Positions 25,928 through 34,815 of a DNA stretch of 64,000 bases are shown here, in pieces. This DNA is from Carnobacterium_B sp045617425 (GTDB taxonomy: Bacteria > Bacillota > Bacilli > Lactobacillales > Carnobacteriaceae), in the NCBI RefSeq assembly GCF_045617425.1, contig NZ_JAZLIO010000009.1, positions 124,001-188,000 of the forward strand, given 5' to 3'. A program made the position numbers and the translations under genes. The notes under the pieces are model-generated. The model made no database searches and was not told where the DNA came from. It was given only the letters and a program-made list of their open reading frames with translations. The stretch's first letter is position 1, and each line of letters opens with the position of its first letter.

Positions 25928-26680
25928 TTGACAATTGCTAAACGTGCTTACCGTCATTTACAAAATCATCCTTATTTTTTTCTGTTTATGCTTATCTTTT
26001 ACCTAGTTTATTTTATCCTAGCTTTTGTAGTTGCATTATTAGCCAAACAATTTTCAGATTCTTCTATTCAGTTAAGCCACATTATCGCTTCTTTAGACTC
26101 ACAACACACTTCACTGTATGAGCCTTTTAAAGTCTTAGAATCGATTACAACTCACTATACAATAGAATTTCAGTACCTTCTTCTTTTAATCGTGTTTGCA
26201 GGTACGCTTAGTATGGTAATGATTCAGTTATTTTTAAGTCGCTTTAGAAAAAAAGAATACCAAAATTATCTTTTGATGGGAGAACGGGTTTATAAGCTAA
26301 CAACCCAATTAATAGTGGAACAACTCCTTTTAATCAATACGATTATTCTGCTACTTTTTTCCATTTACAGTCTATTTACAACTCCTGTAATGAATAAGAT
26401 TTCTCATCTAGAAACTGAAATTTTACAACAGGAAATAAAACCAAATACCTCTCTAGTCCATTTACAAGGGGATTCTCCTTTATCGAGTAGTGAAAATGGA
26501 GATTTTACACGCTTCAACGTTAATGCTTTTTTAATGGGTGAATCTATACACAACACCTTTACTCAAAATAATACATTGCAAGCTTTTTTCTTAGCGGGAA
26601 TCATTAACTTTTATAGCTGTATGGTTGTCGGTATTCCTAATTATCTGCTGTTATCACTGAAAAAAAGCACACTTTCTTAA
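25928..26680 (+). CDS. Short FtsX-like membrane protein, probable degenerate ABC permease
   Basis: Membrane protein of 250 residues, not firmly recognised. Four hydrophobic segments are seen (about residues 17-42, 80-104, 126-150, 214-238), with an extracellular-type stretch of about 65 residues between the third and fourth. The segment SRFRKKEYQNYLLMGERVYK between helices 2 and 3 resembles the coupling helix of FtsX/BceB-type permeases (RKKEIGIYKALG-like), but full permeases are two to three times longer. It starts with TTG, 8 bases after AAAGGAG. The next gene, 30 bases on, looks like an ABC ATPase without its catalytic motifs. Function unknown; a regulatory or scaffold role is only a guess. 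Confidence 0.65.
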   Translation: MTIAKRAYRHLQNHPYFFLFMLIFYLVYFILAFVVALLAKQFSDSSIQLSHIIASLDSQHTSLYEPFKVLESITTHYTIEFQYLLLLIVFAGTLSMVMIQLFLSRFRKKEYQNYLLMGERVYKLTTQLIVEQLLLINTIILLLFSIYSLFTTPVMNKISHLETEILQQEIKPNTSLVHLQGDSPLSSSENGDFTRFNVNAFLMGESIHNTFTQNNTLQAFFLAGIINFYSCMVVGIPNYLLLSLKKSTLS

Positions 26681-26710
26681 TTTGACCGTCATGACTAAGG
26701 AGGAACTATT

Positions 26711-27277
26711 ATGTTTAAACATTCTTTTAAAAAAAAAGACAATCATCCTGTATTTTCAATCAAACCTAAAACGATTTACAGTTTATCAGCTAAAGAAGTT
26801 GATTTCCCTATTTTGATGAAGCAATTTAATAGACAGTTAGGCTCTTTTCCTGGAGTCATTACAAATAATGAAACTTTTATTGATTACTTAACTGTCCGAG
26901 AAAACATGCTGGTTGTTTTGTCCTTAGCATCTAATCAAATGAAACGTTCACTTGATTTAGTAGTAAATGAAGTATTAGAAGAACTCAATATAAGTGATGT
27001 CCTAGCTGATCAACCTTTTAAAACATTGCCTTTAAACCTATCTCTTCAGTTGCAATTACGGTTAAATGAACTCTGCAATAAAAAAGTTATTTTAGTAGAA
27101 GATTGTTTCAGCTTTGAAACGGCTTCTTCAAAACAAGATTGGCTAATGTCCCTTCGCTACTATGCACGTACAAAAGATTTTTCATTTATATTAGTTACTT
27201 CCGATAATCAAATTTTAGCTTCTGAAAAACCATTTAATCTACATCCTATCGCTTACCATTCCAAAAAAGTCAGTTAA
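26711..27277 (+). CDS. Degenerate ABC ATPase-like protein (pseudo-NBD)
   Basis: Cytoplasmic protein of 188 residues that can be aligned by eye to MacB/LolD-type ATPases but lacks their catalytic residues. The Walker A position reads SLSAKEVDFPILMK (residues 24-37), with no GxxGxGKS/T. FIDYLTVRENM (57-66) matches the segment after the Q-loop. The signature LSGGQ is replaced by LPLNLSLQLQ (106-115). Walker B reads VILVEDCF (126-133), without DE. The switch His is Ser in LVTSDN (161-166). The frame is intact with a strong AAGGAGG site, so it looks expressed rather than decayed. It pairs with the short FtsX-like gene upstream. Confidence 0.65.
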   Translation: MFKHSFKKKDNHPVFSIKPKTIYSLSAKEVDFPILMKQFNRQLGSFPGVITNNETFIDYLTVRENMLVVLSLASNQMKRSLDLVVNEVLEELNISDVLADQPFKTLPLNLSLQLQLRLNELCNKKVILVEDCFSFETASSKQDWLMSLRYYARTKDFSFILVTSDNQILASEKPFNLHPIAYHSKKVS

Positions 27278-27280
27278 AAT

Positions 27281-27337
27281 AAAAAAGGGCTAGCAGAAGT
27301 TAGACTATTGTCTTAGCTTCTACTAACCCCCTTTTTT
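27281..27337 (+). terminator. Rho-independent terminator, bidirectional
   Basis: AAAAAAGGG and AGAAG arms pair with CTTCT and CCCTTTTTT with a few mismatches and a long loop. It separates the convergent ABC-like pair and the histidine kinase gene. Confidence 0.82.
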
Positions 27338-27359
27338 ATTTGATTTAGAGCGAGTTACT

Positions 27360-28775
27360 CTATTCATTTAAATCAAGTGGAAAAGATAAGGTGAAGGTTG
27401 TTCCTTCGCCTGGTAAACTTTCTACTTCAACACTTGCACCATGTAGATTTACCAATTGCTGAACAATTGCCAGACCTAATCCAGACTCTCCGTACTTAGT
27501 ATTTTTCCTTGAAATATCTGCTTTATAGTAACGTTCCCATATATTTTTAATTTCTTCAGCTGTCATTCCAATACCAGAATCTTTTATTTTTATAATACTT
27601 TCATTCTCGCCATAATAACCTATAATACTGATTTTTCCATTAGTTGTAAATTGAATAGCATTTTGGATAATATTTACAATAATTTGAGAAAATCGATCAT
27701 AATCTGCATATACCTCTAACTCTGTTGGACAGTCTAATATCAGTTCATCATCTGAATCACGAGCTTTTCCTTTCAGTTGTTCAACAATCATTTCTAATGC
27801 TTCATATGCATCAAAAGTTTGTTTTTGCAAAGTAATTTGGTTAGACCGAATTTTTTCATAATCTAAGTTCTCATTTACTAAGCGTATTAGACGTCGTGTT
27901 TCATTTTGCATCAATTGGATACTTCTCTGTTTTTGATTTTCTGGAATCATATCATGCTCTAAACCTTCCAATAGCCCATTGATTGTTGTCAAAGGTGTAC
28001 GCATCTCATGTGCAGCATCAGCCATAAATTGTCTGCGTCGCTTCTCTTGATGTTCAATTTCTTCTTGGGAACTTTTTAAAGAGTCCACCATACTATTGAA
28101 ATCAGCTGCCAAATCATCAAATTCGTCCATTTCTTTGTTTTCTAAATGAACATTAAAATCTCCTTTTGCTACTTTATGAGTCGCACTTCTAATGCGATTG
28201 ATTCGTTTCACCTGAAACTTAGCAAAAAGGTAACTAGCTATAGTTGCACCCACAATTGAGAAAATAAATGCACTAAACAAATTGTTTCGGATATCCTTTA
28301 GATTTGCTTCTATTGTACTGATTGGCGCACTAACGGCTATAAATCCGTAAAATTCGCCCGTACTTTGAGTGAAAAATGGTTGATAAACGATAGCAGTATT
28401 GATCTGATTGCCAAAAAAATCTGTATTTCTTTGAGTTAATGAAATTGGCTCACCATTTTTCAACTTCTTAAGATCTTGATCTGAAATACCACTAATGTAC
28501 TTTTCAGTTGTACTAGGGTAAATCATGCTATCTGTACTATCAAATACAAAAATTGACACACCTTGATTTTTTAAAATAACTTGTCCATTTTCTAGTTTAT
28601 CCATCTGTAGATCTTCATCAATTAAAGCTTCAGCGTACCCAAACAATTGAGTTTCAGTATTCTGATAGGCCGTGTTTCGGGCAAATTGTAAAAAAGAAAA
28701 TCCTAGTATGATTAAGACGATTGTCACAACTGCAAAAAAGGCCAACATTTGTTGGTAAAAATAATTCAATCTCAT
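27360..28775 (-). CDS. Two-component sensor histidine kinase
   Basis: Membrane sensor of 471 residues. Helix 1 lies at residues 11-32, an extracellular domain at about 33-165, helix 2 at 167-186, then HAMP (to about 240), HisKA with His256 in ADAAHEMRTPL, and HATPase_c with the N-box NIIQNAIQFT, DSGIGM and GESGLGLAIV. It should phosphorylate the OmpR-type regulator whose gene overlaps its start by 4 bases (ATGA), so translation is coupled. The extracellular domain is much larger than in BceS-type kinases, so its stimulus is probably sensed directly. The signal is unknown. Confidence 0.93.
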   Translation of the reverse strand: MRLNYFYQQMLAFFAVVTIVLIILGFSFLQFARNTAYQNTETQLFGYAEALIDEDLQMDKLENGQVILKNQGVSIFVFDSTDSMIYPSTTEKYISGISDQDLKKLKNGEPISLTQRNTDFFGNQINTAIVYQPFFTQSTGEFYGFIAVSAPISTIEANLKDIRNNLFSAFIFSIVGATIASYLFAKFQVKRINRIRSATHKVAKGDFNVHLENKEMDEFDDLAADFNSMVDSLKSSQEEIEHQEKRRRQFMADAAHEMRTPLTTINGLLEGLEHDMIPENQKQRSIQLMQNETRRLIRLVNENLDYEKIRSNQITLQKQTFDAYEALEMIVEQLKGKARDSDDELILDCPTELEVYADYDRFSQIIVNIIQNAIQFTTNGKISIIGYYGENESIIKIKDSGIGMTAEEIKNIWERYYKADISRKNTKYGESGLGLAIVQQLVNLHGASVEVESLPGEGTTFTLSFPLDLNE

Positions 28776-29488
28776 GAAGAGACTCCCGAATCATCATATT
28801 TATACCCTATTCCCCAAACAGTTTGAATAACTTGTGGACCCGTTTTATCAATTTTTTGGCGCAATTTTTTGATGTGCGCGTCCACTGTTCGCTCATCTCC
28901 AAAATACTCATAATCCCAGACAATCGTTAACAGCTGTTCCCTAGAAAAAACTTGCTTAGGACTTTTAGCTAGCGTATAAAGCAATTCGAACTCTTTTGGT
29001 GTCAAACTATCGATGGGCTGATCATACAAAATAGCTTCACGCGTTCTCTTATCCATTTTAAGATACTTTGTTTCAACTTCATAGGCTTTCTCGTCTACTT
29101 TACCGGCTTCATCATGAATCAAATCTACTCGACGGTATAAAGCTTTTATACGGGCAATTAAAGTTAGTGGACTAAATGGTTTTGTAACATAATCATCCGC
29201 TCCAATTTCCAGTCCAATGACTTGGTCACTTTCAGAATCTTTAGCTGTTAGCATAATAATGGGTATTGTTTTTGAGACTTTTCGTATTTCACGACAAATT
29301 TGCATACCATCCATACTTGGCAAATTTAAATCTAACGTAATCAAATCCCAATTTTCGGAATCGTTTAGAAAAGCATCTAGTCCTTCTTTACCATCTTGGA
29401 CAAACGTAGCTTTCCATTCTTCTTTCATGAAAAACATTTCCATCATTTCGCATACGGATTGATTGTCTTCAATCATTAATATATTCAT
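28772..29488 (-). CDS. OmpR/PhoB-family response regulator
   Basis: DNA-binding regulator of 238 residues. The receiver domain has acidic pocket residues at the start (MIEDN), phosphoacceptor Asp53 in TLDLNLPSMDG, Thr in MLTAKDS and Lys in YVTKPFSP. The C-terminal winged helix has LTPKEFELLYTLAKSPKQVF and RTVDAHIKKLRQKI, then the wing TVWGIGYKY. It is first in a two-gene operon with its kinase. A linker of about 20 residues (VDLIHDEAGKVDEKAYEVET) between the domains is a little long. Target genes are unknown; the LysM-3D gene is the neighbour upstream, on the same strand but with its own terminator. Confidence 0.94.
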   Translation of the reverse strand: MNILMIEDNQSVCEMMEMFFMKEEWKATFVQDGKEGLDAFLNDSENWDLITLDLNLPSMDGMQICREIRKVSKTIPIIMLTAKDSESDQVIGLEIGADDYVTKPFSPLTLIARIKALYRRVDLIHDEAGKVDEKAYEVETKYLKMDKRTREAILYDQPIDSLTPKEFELLYTLAKSPKQVFSREQLLTIVWDYEYFGDERTVDAHIKKLRQKIDKTGPQVIQTVWGIGYKYDDSGVSS

Positions 29489-29592
29489 GAAATACCCTCT
29501 TTCTCAAAAAAATTCTCTACCTTATTATACTCTTTTTACCCTTGCAACTAAAGCATCATGCCGAAACATCTCACAATCTTCACTATTTAGTC

Positions 29593-29633
29593 AAAAAAAG
29601 AGAGTTAAGATCATTATCTTCAACTCTCTTTTC
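29593..29633 (-). terminator. Rho-independent terminator of the LysM-3D gene
   Basis: AAAAGAGAGTT pairs with AACTCTCTTTT and AAGAT with ATCTT, with T-runs after the stem on the minus strand. It ends 5 bases from the stop codon. Confidence 0.88.
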
Positions 29634-29637
29634 TCTA

Positions 29638-30498
29638 TTAATTTAAAATGGTTAGTTCAACTTCTTGAATACCCCATTTGAACGACTCATCTATACTATC
29701 CATATGCAAGTCTACACGATTTCCAATAATTGCACTTCCTGTATCGCCAGCGATGGCTTCCCCATATCCTTCGACATAAACTTTAGTTCCCAAAGGGATG
29801 ACAGTAGGATCTACCGCAATAACTTGAGGATTTTGACTTAGGTCTATTCCTGAAGCAGTGATATTCGTTAGAGAAGGCTGATTTCGACTATAAGCAGTAG
29901 CAACTACCGTCATCTTTTCCGTTGAAGCCTCAGAAGAAGCTGCACTTGTTTCTTCTATAACTGTATCTTGTTGGTTTGATCCTGAGAGAGACTCTTCGAT
30001 TGTTTCAGTTTTCCATGTAAGCTTTTCAGGTTTGATTGTTTCATTAGTTAAATTTGTTTCAATTTTGATAACTTCGTTAACCTGCAATGGTGAATCATTT
30101 GTTACGTGTTCATTCCATTTTATCAATTCACTTACCTCAACTTCAAAAGCAGTTGCGATATTTACTAATGTATCTCCCGATTCTACTGTATAGTCAACAG
30201 TATTCTTTTCTTCATTCTCAGCATTTTCCTGTTCCACTTCGATACTAACCGGTTCTAATAAGGTTTCTTTACTAGACTGACTAGTAGCTAATATTTGAAC
30301 AACGGCTTTGCTATCTTCTCTTTTATCTATTAAATTATCTAAACCATTTTGTGTTCCTAATTCATCTGATTGTTTGATTTCTGTTTCATCTGATGAGTTT
30401 TCGCTTTTCTCATTCTGAGAAGCTAAAACAGTTGTGATTCCAGTTGTTCCTAATGCCAACGTAAATAAGGCAATGATAGATAAAACTATTTTTTTCAT
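29638..30498 (-). CDS. Secreted LysM and 3D-domain cell-wall protein
   Basis: Predicted secreted protein of 286 residues. A signal peptide covers about residues 1-27 (ending VLAS). An acidic low-complexity stretch is followed by one LysM motif (YTVESGDTLVNIATAFEVEV, near 100-145) for peptidoglycan binding, then an Ser/Glu/Thr-rich linker, and a C-terminal 3D domain from about 195. The 3D domain has TAYSRNQP, TASGIDL, VIAVDPTVIPLGTKVYVEG and VDLHMDS, with the three conserved Asp that name it. This layout matches YocH and related autolysin-like muralytic proteins, which are often under WalR control; no convincing WalR site was found here. Confidence 0.9.
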   Translation of the reverse strand: MKKIVLSIIALFTLALGTTGITTVLASQNEKSENSSDETEIKQSDELGTQNGLDNLIDKREDSKAVVQILATSQSSKETLLEPVSIEVEQENAENEEKNTVDYTVESGDTLVNIATAFEVEVSELIKWNEHVTNDSPLQVNEVIKIETNLTNETIKPEKLTWKTETIEESLSGSNQQDTVIEETSAASSEASTEKMTVVATAYSRNQPSLTNITASGIDLSQNPQVIAVDPTVIPLGTKVYVEGYGEAIAGDTGSAIIGNRVDLHMDSIDESFKWGIQEVELTILN

Positions 30499-30902
30499 TG
30501 GATTATTTTCCTCCTATTTCAGTACGAGAAACATCTTATCACGTACGATATAGGTTAAGGTTACTTAAAAATTAAGGAATTGTAACACAGCAAAAAATAG
30601 TACCGTTTTCATAGAGACAACTGTAAAGATTCTAAATATTCAAATAAATGTTATTTCAGGATATTTTCTCATATTGATTGCGTATTTTATGTTCAAAGTT
30701 GATAGAACAAAGTTTAATAACTAACATTTTTCTAATTTAATATTCATTTTAAGTGTTATTTAATGTTTATTGTTGTCCATTTTCTTTGACTATTTATTAC
30801 AAAACCAGTCTCTTAATCTCTTTATTTTTAATCATTTTTTTCTATATTATCATATTCTATGCGTTTTATTACGATTCTGTAACAAAAAGTATATCGCTTT
30901 CA
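30499..30902. other. AT-rich intergenic region upstream of the LysM-3D gene
   Basis: About 400 bases without a supported gene. A GGAGG ribosome site for the LysM-3D gene lies near its end. Several short frames are present but none has a ribosome site or coding character. No terminator is evident after ssb on the minus strand, so ssb transcripts may run into this region. Confidence 0.5.
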
Positions 30903-31238
30903 TTATTTTACAACTGCTTCTAATTTTTTGTTTTGTAAAAAATGTACCTCGTCTACGAACATTTCAACTATAAAAATAGTTTCATCTTCTTTATTGATGT
31001 AAGACCTTGATTGAATTCTTCCCGTAAGCCCTACCATATGGCCTTTCTCACAATATAGATGGATAAGTTTCGCTATTTGTCCCCATGCAACAATAGGAAT
31101 AAAGTCTGTTGATGGACTATTCTCTTTCTTCCCTCTTCTTGCTACCGCTAATGTATTATTAGTGACCACTTTGTCTTCACCAACTTCTTTAAGCTCTACT
31201 TCTCGTACTAAACGCCCAACTAATCCAATTTGATTCAT
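30903..31238 (-). CDS. ssb: Single-stranded DNA-binding protein, short form
   Basis: OB-fold protein of 111 residues that coats single-stranded DNA. It shows MNQIGLVGRLVREVEL at the start and FIPIVAWGQIAKLIHLYCEKGHMVGLTGRIQSRSY, the SSB core. It lacks the acidic C-terminal tail (DDDIPF type) of the main SSB, so it resembles SsbB/YwpH, the accessory form used in competence. Its place near mbl matches Bacillus ssbB (ywpH), which supports this. No ComX-type box was seen upstream. It has its own start with GGAGGAAAG and sits behind a strong terminator. Confidence 0.88.
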   Translation of the reverse strand: MNQIGLVGRLVREVELKEVGEDKVVTNNTLAVARRGKKENSPSTDFIPIVAWGQIAKLIHLYCEKGHMVGLTGRIQSRSYINKEDETIFIVEMFVDEVHFLQNKKLEAVVK

Positions 31239-31320
31239 TTTCTTTCCTCCTTTTGTTTTACTCTATTTAGTATCTGCAAATCTACCCTCTTTACTTTTTT
31301 TACGATCAATTAAATAGTAA

Positions 31321-31369
31321 AAGAAGCAAACAACACAAATAATGTTACTTGTGTTGTTTGCTTCTTTTA
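31321..31369 (-). terminator. Rho-independent terminator, mbl-epuA unit
   Basis: AAAGAAGCAAACAACACAA pairs perfectly with its complement across an 11-nt loop; A- and T-runs flank the stem. It isolates ssb from the mbl-epuA unit upstream. Confidence 0.93.
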
Positions 31370-31393
31370 TTTAACTTTTTATAAGGTTTACAA

Positions 31394-31597
31394 TTAGTTG
31401 ACTATTGTAGGCTTTGCAAAGTAACTAAAAATGTGCACCCATGTTTCCTTTTCAAAAATAGCAAAAGGATTTCCATCGCCTAATACACCATAACCGATCA
31501 TCGCTCCAATAATAAACGCGAGAGCAATTAAAACGATCACAAGCACTATTTTTAGAATAAATGTGGCGATTTGAAGTCCTATTTTTTCCCTAGTCAT
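31394..31597 (-). CDS. epuA: EpuA-family small membrane protein
   Basis: Small protein of 67 residues with one membrane helix (about residues 13-37). The end of the helix reads GAMIGYGVLGDGNPFAIFEKETWVHI cut as IGYGVLGDGNPFAIF, the family signature. It matches the EpuA family, often labelled as an RNA polymerase beta-subunit-like protein in databases, although no such activity is shown. A GAGGTG site lies 6 bases before the ATG. It follows mbl by 29 bases and ends at a strong terminator, so it belongs to the mbl transcript. Confidence 0.8.
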   Translation of the reverse strand: MTREKIGLQIATFILKIVLVIVLIALAFIIGAMIGYGVLGDGNPFAIFEKETWVHIFSYFAKPTIVN

Positions 31598-31626
31598 TAG
31601 CTCACCTCATTTTGGTCGACTATTTT

Positions 31627-32619
31627 CTAAAACTTACGCTTTTTTTTTGTCATATTTTCTAATAAGATTCCTGTTCCTAATGCAACAGAATCTAATGGTT
31701 GTTCAGCAGCAAATACAGGGACTTTTAATTCTTCAGAGAATAATAGATCAATACCATCTAATAATGCACCACCACCAGTTAAAATCACTCCACGATCGAT
31801 GATATCTGCAGACAATTCAGGAGGCGTTTGCTCTAGCACATCTTTAGCTTGTTGAACGATCATCATCATAGATTCAGCTGTAGCTTTTTGAACTTCATCT
31901 GAAGTAATCGTAATTGTTCTAGGCAATCCAGTAATCATATCACGACCTCTAACTTCCATTGAATCATCGCGTTTACCAGGGAAGACTGTTCCAATCTCTT
32001 TTTTGATTGTTTCAGCCGTGCGTTCACCAATCAATAACTTGTGAGTTTTCTTAACGAATTGGGTAATCTCATTATCTAATTGATCTCCAGCTACTTTTAA
32101 TGAACGACTAGTTACAATTCCACCCATAGAAAGAACAGCAATATCACTTGTTCCGCCACCAATATCAATGACCATATTTCCGCTTGGTTGGAAGATATCC
32201 ATACCCGCTCCGATAGCTGCTACTTTAGGTTCTTCTTCAAGATAAACATTTTTTCCGCCACTTTTCTCAGCCGCTTCAATAATCGCTTTTTGTTCAATTG
32301 TTGTTATATTTGTTGGGCAGCAAATCAAAATATTTGGTTTTGATAAAAATCCCTTAACATTTAATTTATTAATAAAGTGAGTTAACATTGCTTCAGTTAT
32401 GTCAAAATCAGCAATGACTCCTCCTTGTAATGGACGAATAGCACGAATGTTACCCGGAGTACGTCCAACCATTAAGTACGCTTCTTCTCCAACTGCTAAA
32501 ACACGTTTTGTTGTAGTATCAATTGCAACAACTGAAGGTTCATTTAAAACAATGCCTTTTCCTTTTACATGAATCAATACATTGGCTGTACCTAAATCTA
32601 TCCCTATATCTCTCGCCAT
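31627..32619 (-). CDS. mbl: Rod-shape actin homologue Mbl/MreB
   Basis: Bacterial actin of 330 residues that guides sidewall peptidoglycan synthesis at the membrane. The phosphate-1 loop is DIGIDLGTANVLIHVKG at the N-terminus, phosphate-2 is MVIDIGGGTSDIAVLS near residue 160 and the adenosine motif is GVILTGGGALLDGI near residue 285. The place beside murA and the atp operon is that of Bacillus mbl rather than mreB (next to mreCD) or mreBH, so Mbl is preferred. A GAGGAG site precedes the ATG. epuA follows in the same transcript. Confidence 0.92.
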   Translation of the reverse strand: MARDIGIDLGTANVLIHVKGKGIVLNEPSVVAIDTTTKRVLAVGEEAYLMVGRTPGNIRAIRPLQGGVIADFDITEAMLTHFINKLNVKGFLSKPNILICCPTNITTIEQKAIIEAAEKSGGKNVYLEEEPKVAAIGAGMDIFQPSGNMVIDIGGGTSDIAVLSMGGIVTSRSLKVAGDQLDNEITQFVKKTHKLLIGERTAETIKKEIGTVFPGKRDDSMEVRGRDMITGLPRTITITSDEVQKATAESMMMIVQQAKDVLEQTPPELSADIIDRGVILTGGGALLDGIDLLFSEELKVPVFAAEQPLDSVALGTGILLENMTKKKRKF

Positions 32620-32959
32620 TACTTGTTTCTCCTCTCAAGCTCTTGTTCGTTCTTCATTGACTACTCTTTAAAAATAAAGTAGCCATCTAATTTACTATTA
32701 TAGCATAACTTGTATCATTCTTAAATGTCGAATTAAAGACATTTAACTAAATTTAAGGGTTTTTGTGACATAAATTTTTATTGTTTTATCGTTTAAGACA
32801 GTCACTTACATTAAATTTCTTTTGAAGTATTAGACTATTTGTGAAAAAACTAAAATAAGCCCTCTAAAGCAACACTTTTTAAGTGTCTGCTTCAAAAGAC
32901 TTAGATTAAAATATATCTTCTAAATATATAAAAAAGATTGTTTTTCTATCAACTTATAC
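32620..32959. other. Intergenic region between murA and mbl
   Basis: About 340 AT-rich bases. A hairpin at 32866-32893 (AAGCA and ACACTT arms around AAA on the minus strand) may be the murA terminator but lacks a clean T-run. The other part should hold the mbl promoter. No gene is supported. Confidence 0.5.
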
Positions 32960-34270
32960 TTACGAAAATAATCGCTCAAGTTCAGTTTCTTTCATAGTAA
33001 GTTCTACAGACTCTTCAATACGTTCTACATCTGCACCTAAGGCTTGTAATTTTTTATGGAATTCATAATAACCGCGATCTAGGTATTCTAAATGTGTTAC
33101 TCTTGTATAACCTTTTGAAACCAAACCAGCAATGATCAATGCAGCTGCTGCTCTAAGATCTGTTGCAGCTACTTCAGCTCCTTGCAACTCAGATGGTCCA
33201 TAGATAACTAACGATTGTCCTTCAATTTTAAATTCAGCATTCATACGACGTAATTCTTCCATATGCATATAGCGGTTTTCAAATACAGTTTCTTTCATTG
33301 TACTTGTACCTTCAGCAAACACTTGAGCAATTGTCATTTGTGCTTGCATATCTGTTGGGAAGCCAGGATGCGGCATTGTTTTTACATCGGTTGCTTTTAA
33401 TTTGTGAGGTCCGATAACACGTAATCCGTTATCTTCGTATTTAAATTGAACGCCCATTTCTTTTAATTTAGAAATTAATGGTTTGTTGTGTTCTGCAACA
33501 GCATCTTCAATAAAGATATTTCCCTTCGTAACAGCAGCTGCAATCATGAATGTACCAGCTTCAATACGATCTGGAATAATGCTATGCTCAGTACCTGTTA
33601 ACTCTGTTACACCTTCAATACGTATACTTTCTGTACCAGCACCAACGACTTTAGCACCCATACGATTTAAAAAGTTTGCTAAGTCAACAATTTCTGGCTC
33701 GCGCGCAACGTTTTCAATGGTAGTTGTTCCTTTAGCTAGTGTGGCAGCCATCATAATATTTTGCGTAGCTCCTACACTTGGAAAATCTAAGTAGATGTGA
33801 GCTCCTTTTAATTGATCGGCGAATGCTTCGATATATCCATTTTCGATATGTACTTCCGCACCCATCGCTTCAAATCCTTTTAAATGCAAATCTATCGGAC
33901 GTGTTCCTATTGCACATCCTCCAGGAAGAGCAACTTTTGCGTGTCCTAATCGAGCTAAGAGAGGTCCCATTACGACGATTGATGCACGCATTTTACTTAC
34001 ATATTCAAAAGGAGCCTCATAATGCAATTCCTTTGTAGCATCTAAAGTAATTTCTTTTTCAGTTTCGTTAAAATCAACAGTTAAATTCAAGTGGCTTAAA
34101 ACTTCATTAATAGTGAATACGTCAGATAATATGGGAACATTAGTTAATTTACTTTGTCCCTTACTTGCTAAAATGCTAGCAGCTAAAATAGGTAATACGG
34201 CATTTTTTGCCCCTTCTACTTTCACTGTACCAGCTAGGTGTTTTCCACCACGAACGACAATCTTTTCCAT
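32960..34270 (-). CDS. murA: UDP-N-acetylglucosamine 1-carboxyvinyltransferase MurA
   Basis: First committed enzyme of peptidoglycan synthesis, 436 residues: it moves enolpyruvate from PEP to UDP-GlcNAc. The ATG at 34270 has GGAGGG 8 bases upstream and gives the standard start MEKIVVRGGKHLAGTVKVEG; a longer frame of 20 codons is rejected. The PEP-binding Cys119 lies in LPGGCAIGTRPIDLHLKG, so the fosfomycin-sensitive Cys form is present. Low-GC Gram-positives usually have two MurA copies; the place next to DUF1146 and the atp operon is that of MurAA. Confidence 0.95.
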   Translation of the reverse strand: MEKIVVRGGKHLAGTVKVEGAKNAVLPILAASILASKGQSKLTNVPILSDVFTINEVLSHLNLTVDFNETEKEITLDATKELHYEAPFEYVSKMRASIVVMGPLLARLGHAKVALPGGCAIGTRPIDLHLKGFEAMGAEVHIENGYIEAFADQLKGAHIYLDFPSVGATQNIMMAATLAKGTTTIENVAREPEIVDLANFLNRMGAKVVGAGTESIRIEGVTELTGTEHSIIPDRIEAGTFMIAAAVTKGNIFIEDAVAEHNKPLISKLKEMGVQFKYEDNGLRVIGPHKLKATDVKTMPHPGFPTDMQAQMTIAQVFAEGTSTMKETVFENRYMHMEELRRMNAEFKIEGQSLVIYGPSELQGAEVAATDLRAAAALIIAGLVSKGYTRVTHLEYLDRGYYEFHKKLQALGADVERIEESVELTMKETELERLFS

Positions 34271-34409
34271 GTAGTATCCCTCCAAAATTTTCATTGCCTT
34301 TATCACAACTGTGTGAGGTAAATAGTACAAGACAACATTTAATATTATAACACGAAGCCATGTGAAGGTACAAACTTAACTGATGTTTTGTCATAAATTT
34401 AGTTAATTC

Positions 34410-34643
34410 TTAATAAAATAAAAAAATTAGATTTTGTGATGTTAGCAAGAAATCCATAAAAAATGAACTTACTGTGTATCCTATAGTTATAGACACAAAC
34501 AAGTAGAGCACTCGAGCTTGGCCAATGCTATTTTTTTTAATCAATTTTTCTATTCGTATTCCTTTTAATGCCCAAAAAGTCAGCAAAACAAAAAATAAAT
34601 GCGACACAATAGTGATAAGAGCTTGCACACCTAAAAAGTTCAT
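34410..34643 (-). CDS. DUF1146 family membrane protein (YwzB-like)
   Basis: Small protein of 77 residues with two membrane helices (about 8-27 and 45-66). The family pattern is visible: WALKGIRIEKLIKKNSIGQA then RVLYLFVSITIGYTVSSFF. In Firmicutes this gene commonly sits between the atp operon and murA, as here (YwzB in Bacillus). Function is unknown. It lies behind the atp terminator and before murA, so it may share the murA transcript. The ribosome site is modest (GAAGGGAAG, about 14 bases upstream). Confidence 0.82.
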   Translation of the reverse strand: MNFLGVQALITIVSHLFFVLLTFWALKGIRIEKLIKKNSIGQARVLYLFVSITIGYTVSSFFMDFLLTSQNLIFLFY

Positions 34644-34768
34644 ATTTTTAGTTATCTTCCCTTCTAATACTTACTCTCATACTAACATAAAAGAAGCAGA
34701 AAGAACATTCTCTTGACTTAAATTTGCACTCTAACAGGCTTAATGAGGTTATTTTTTTAGTCAATTAA

Positions 34769-34813
34769 AAAAAGTTGGAATAAATACAGGCTAACTGCTT
34801 TATTCCAACTTTT
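34769..34813 (-). terminator. Rho-independent terminator of the atp operon
   Basis: AAAGTTGGAATAAA pairs perfectly with TTTATTCCAACTTT around a 14-nt loop, with a T-run after the stem on the minus strand. It begins 3 bases past the atpC stop. Confidence 0.92.
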
Positions 34814-34815
34814 AC

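Noticed and set aside
30540..30600. A TGTTAC half-site upstream of the LysM-3D gene, considered as a WalR box
   Set aside because: The second half at the required 5-base spacing matches only poorly, so the site is not supported.
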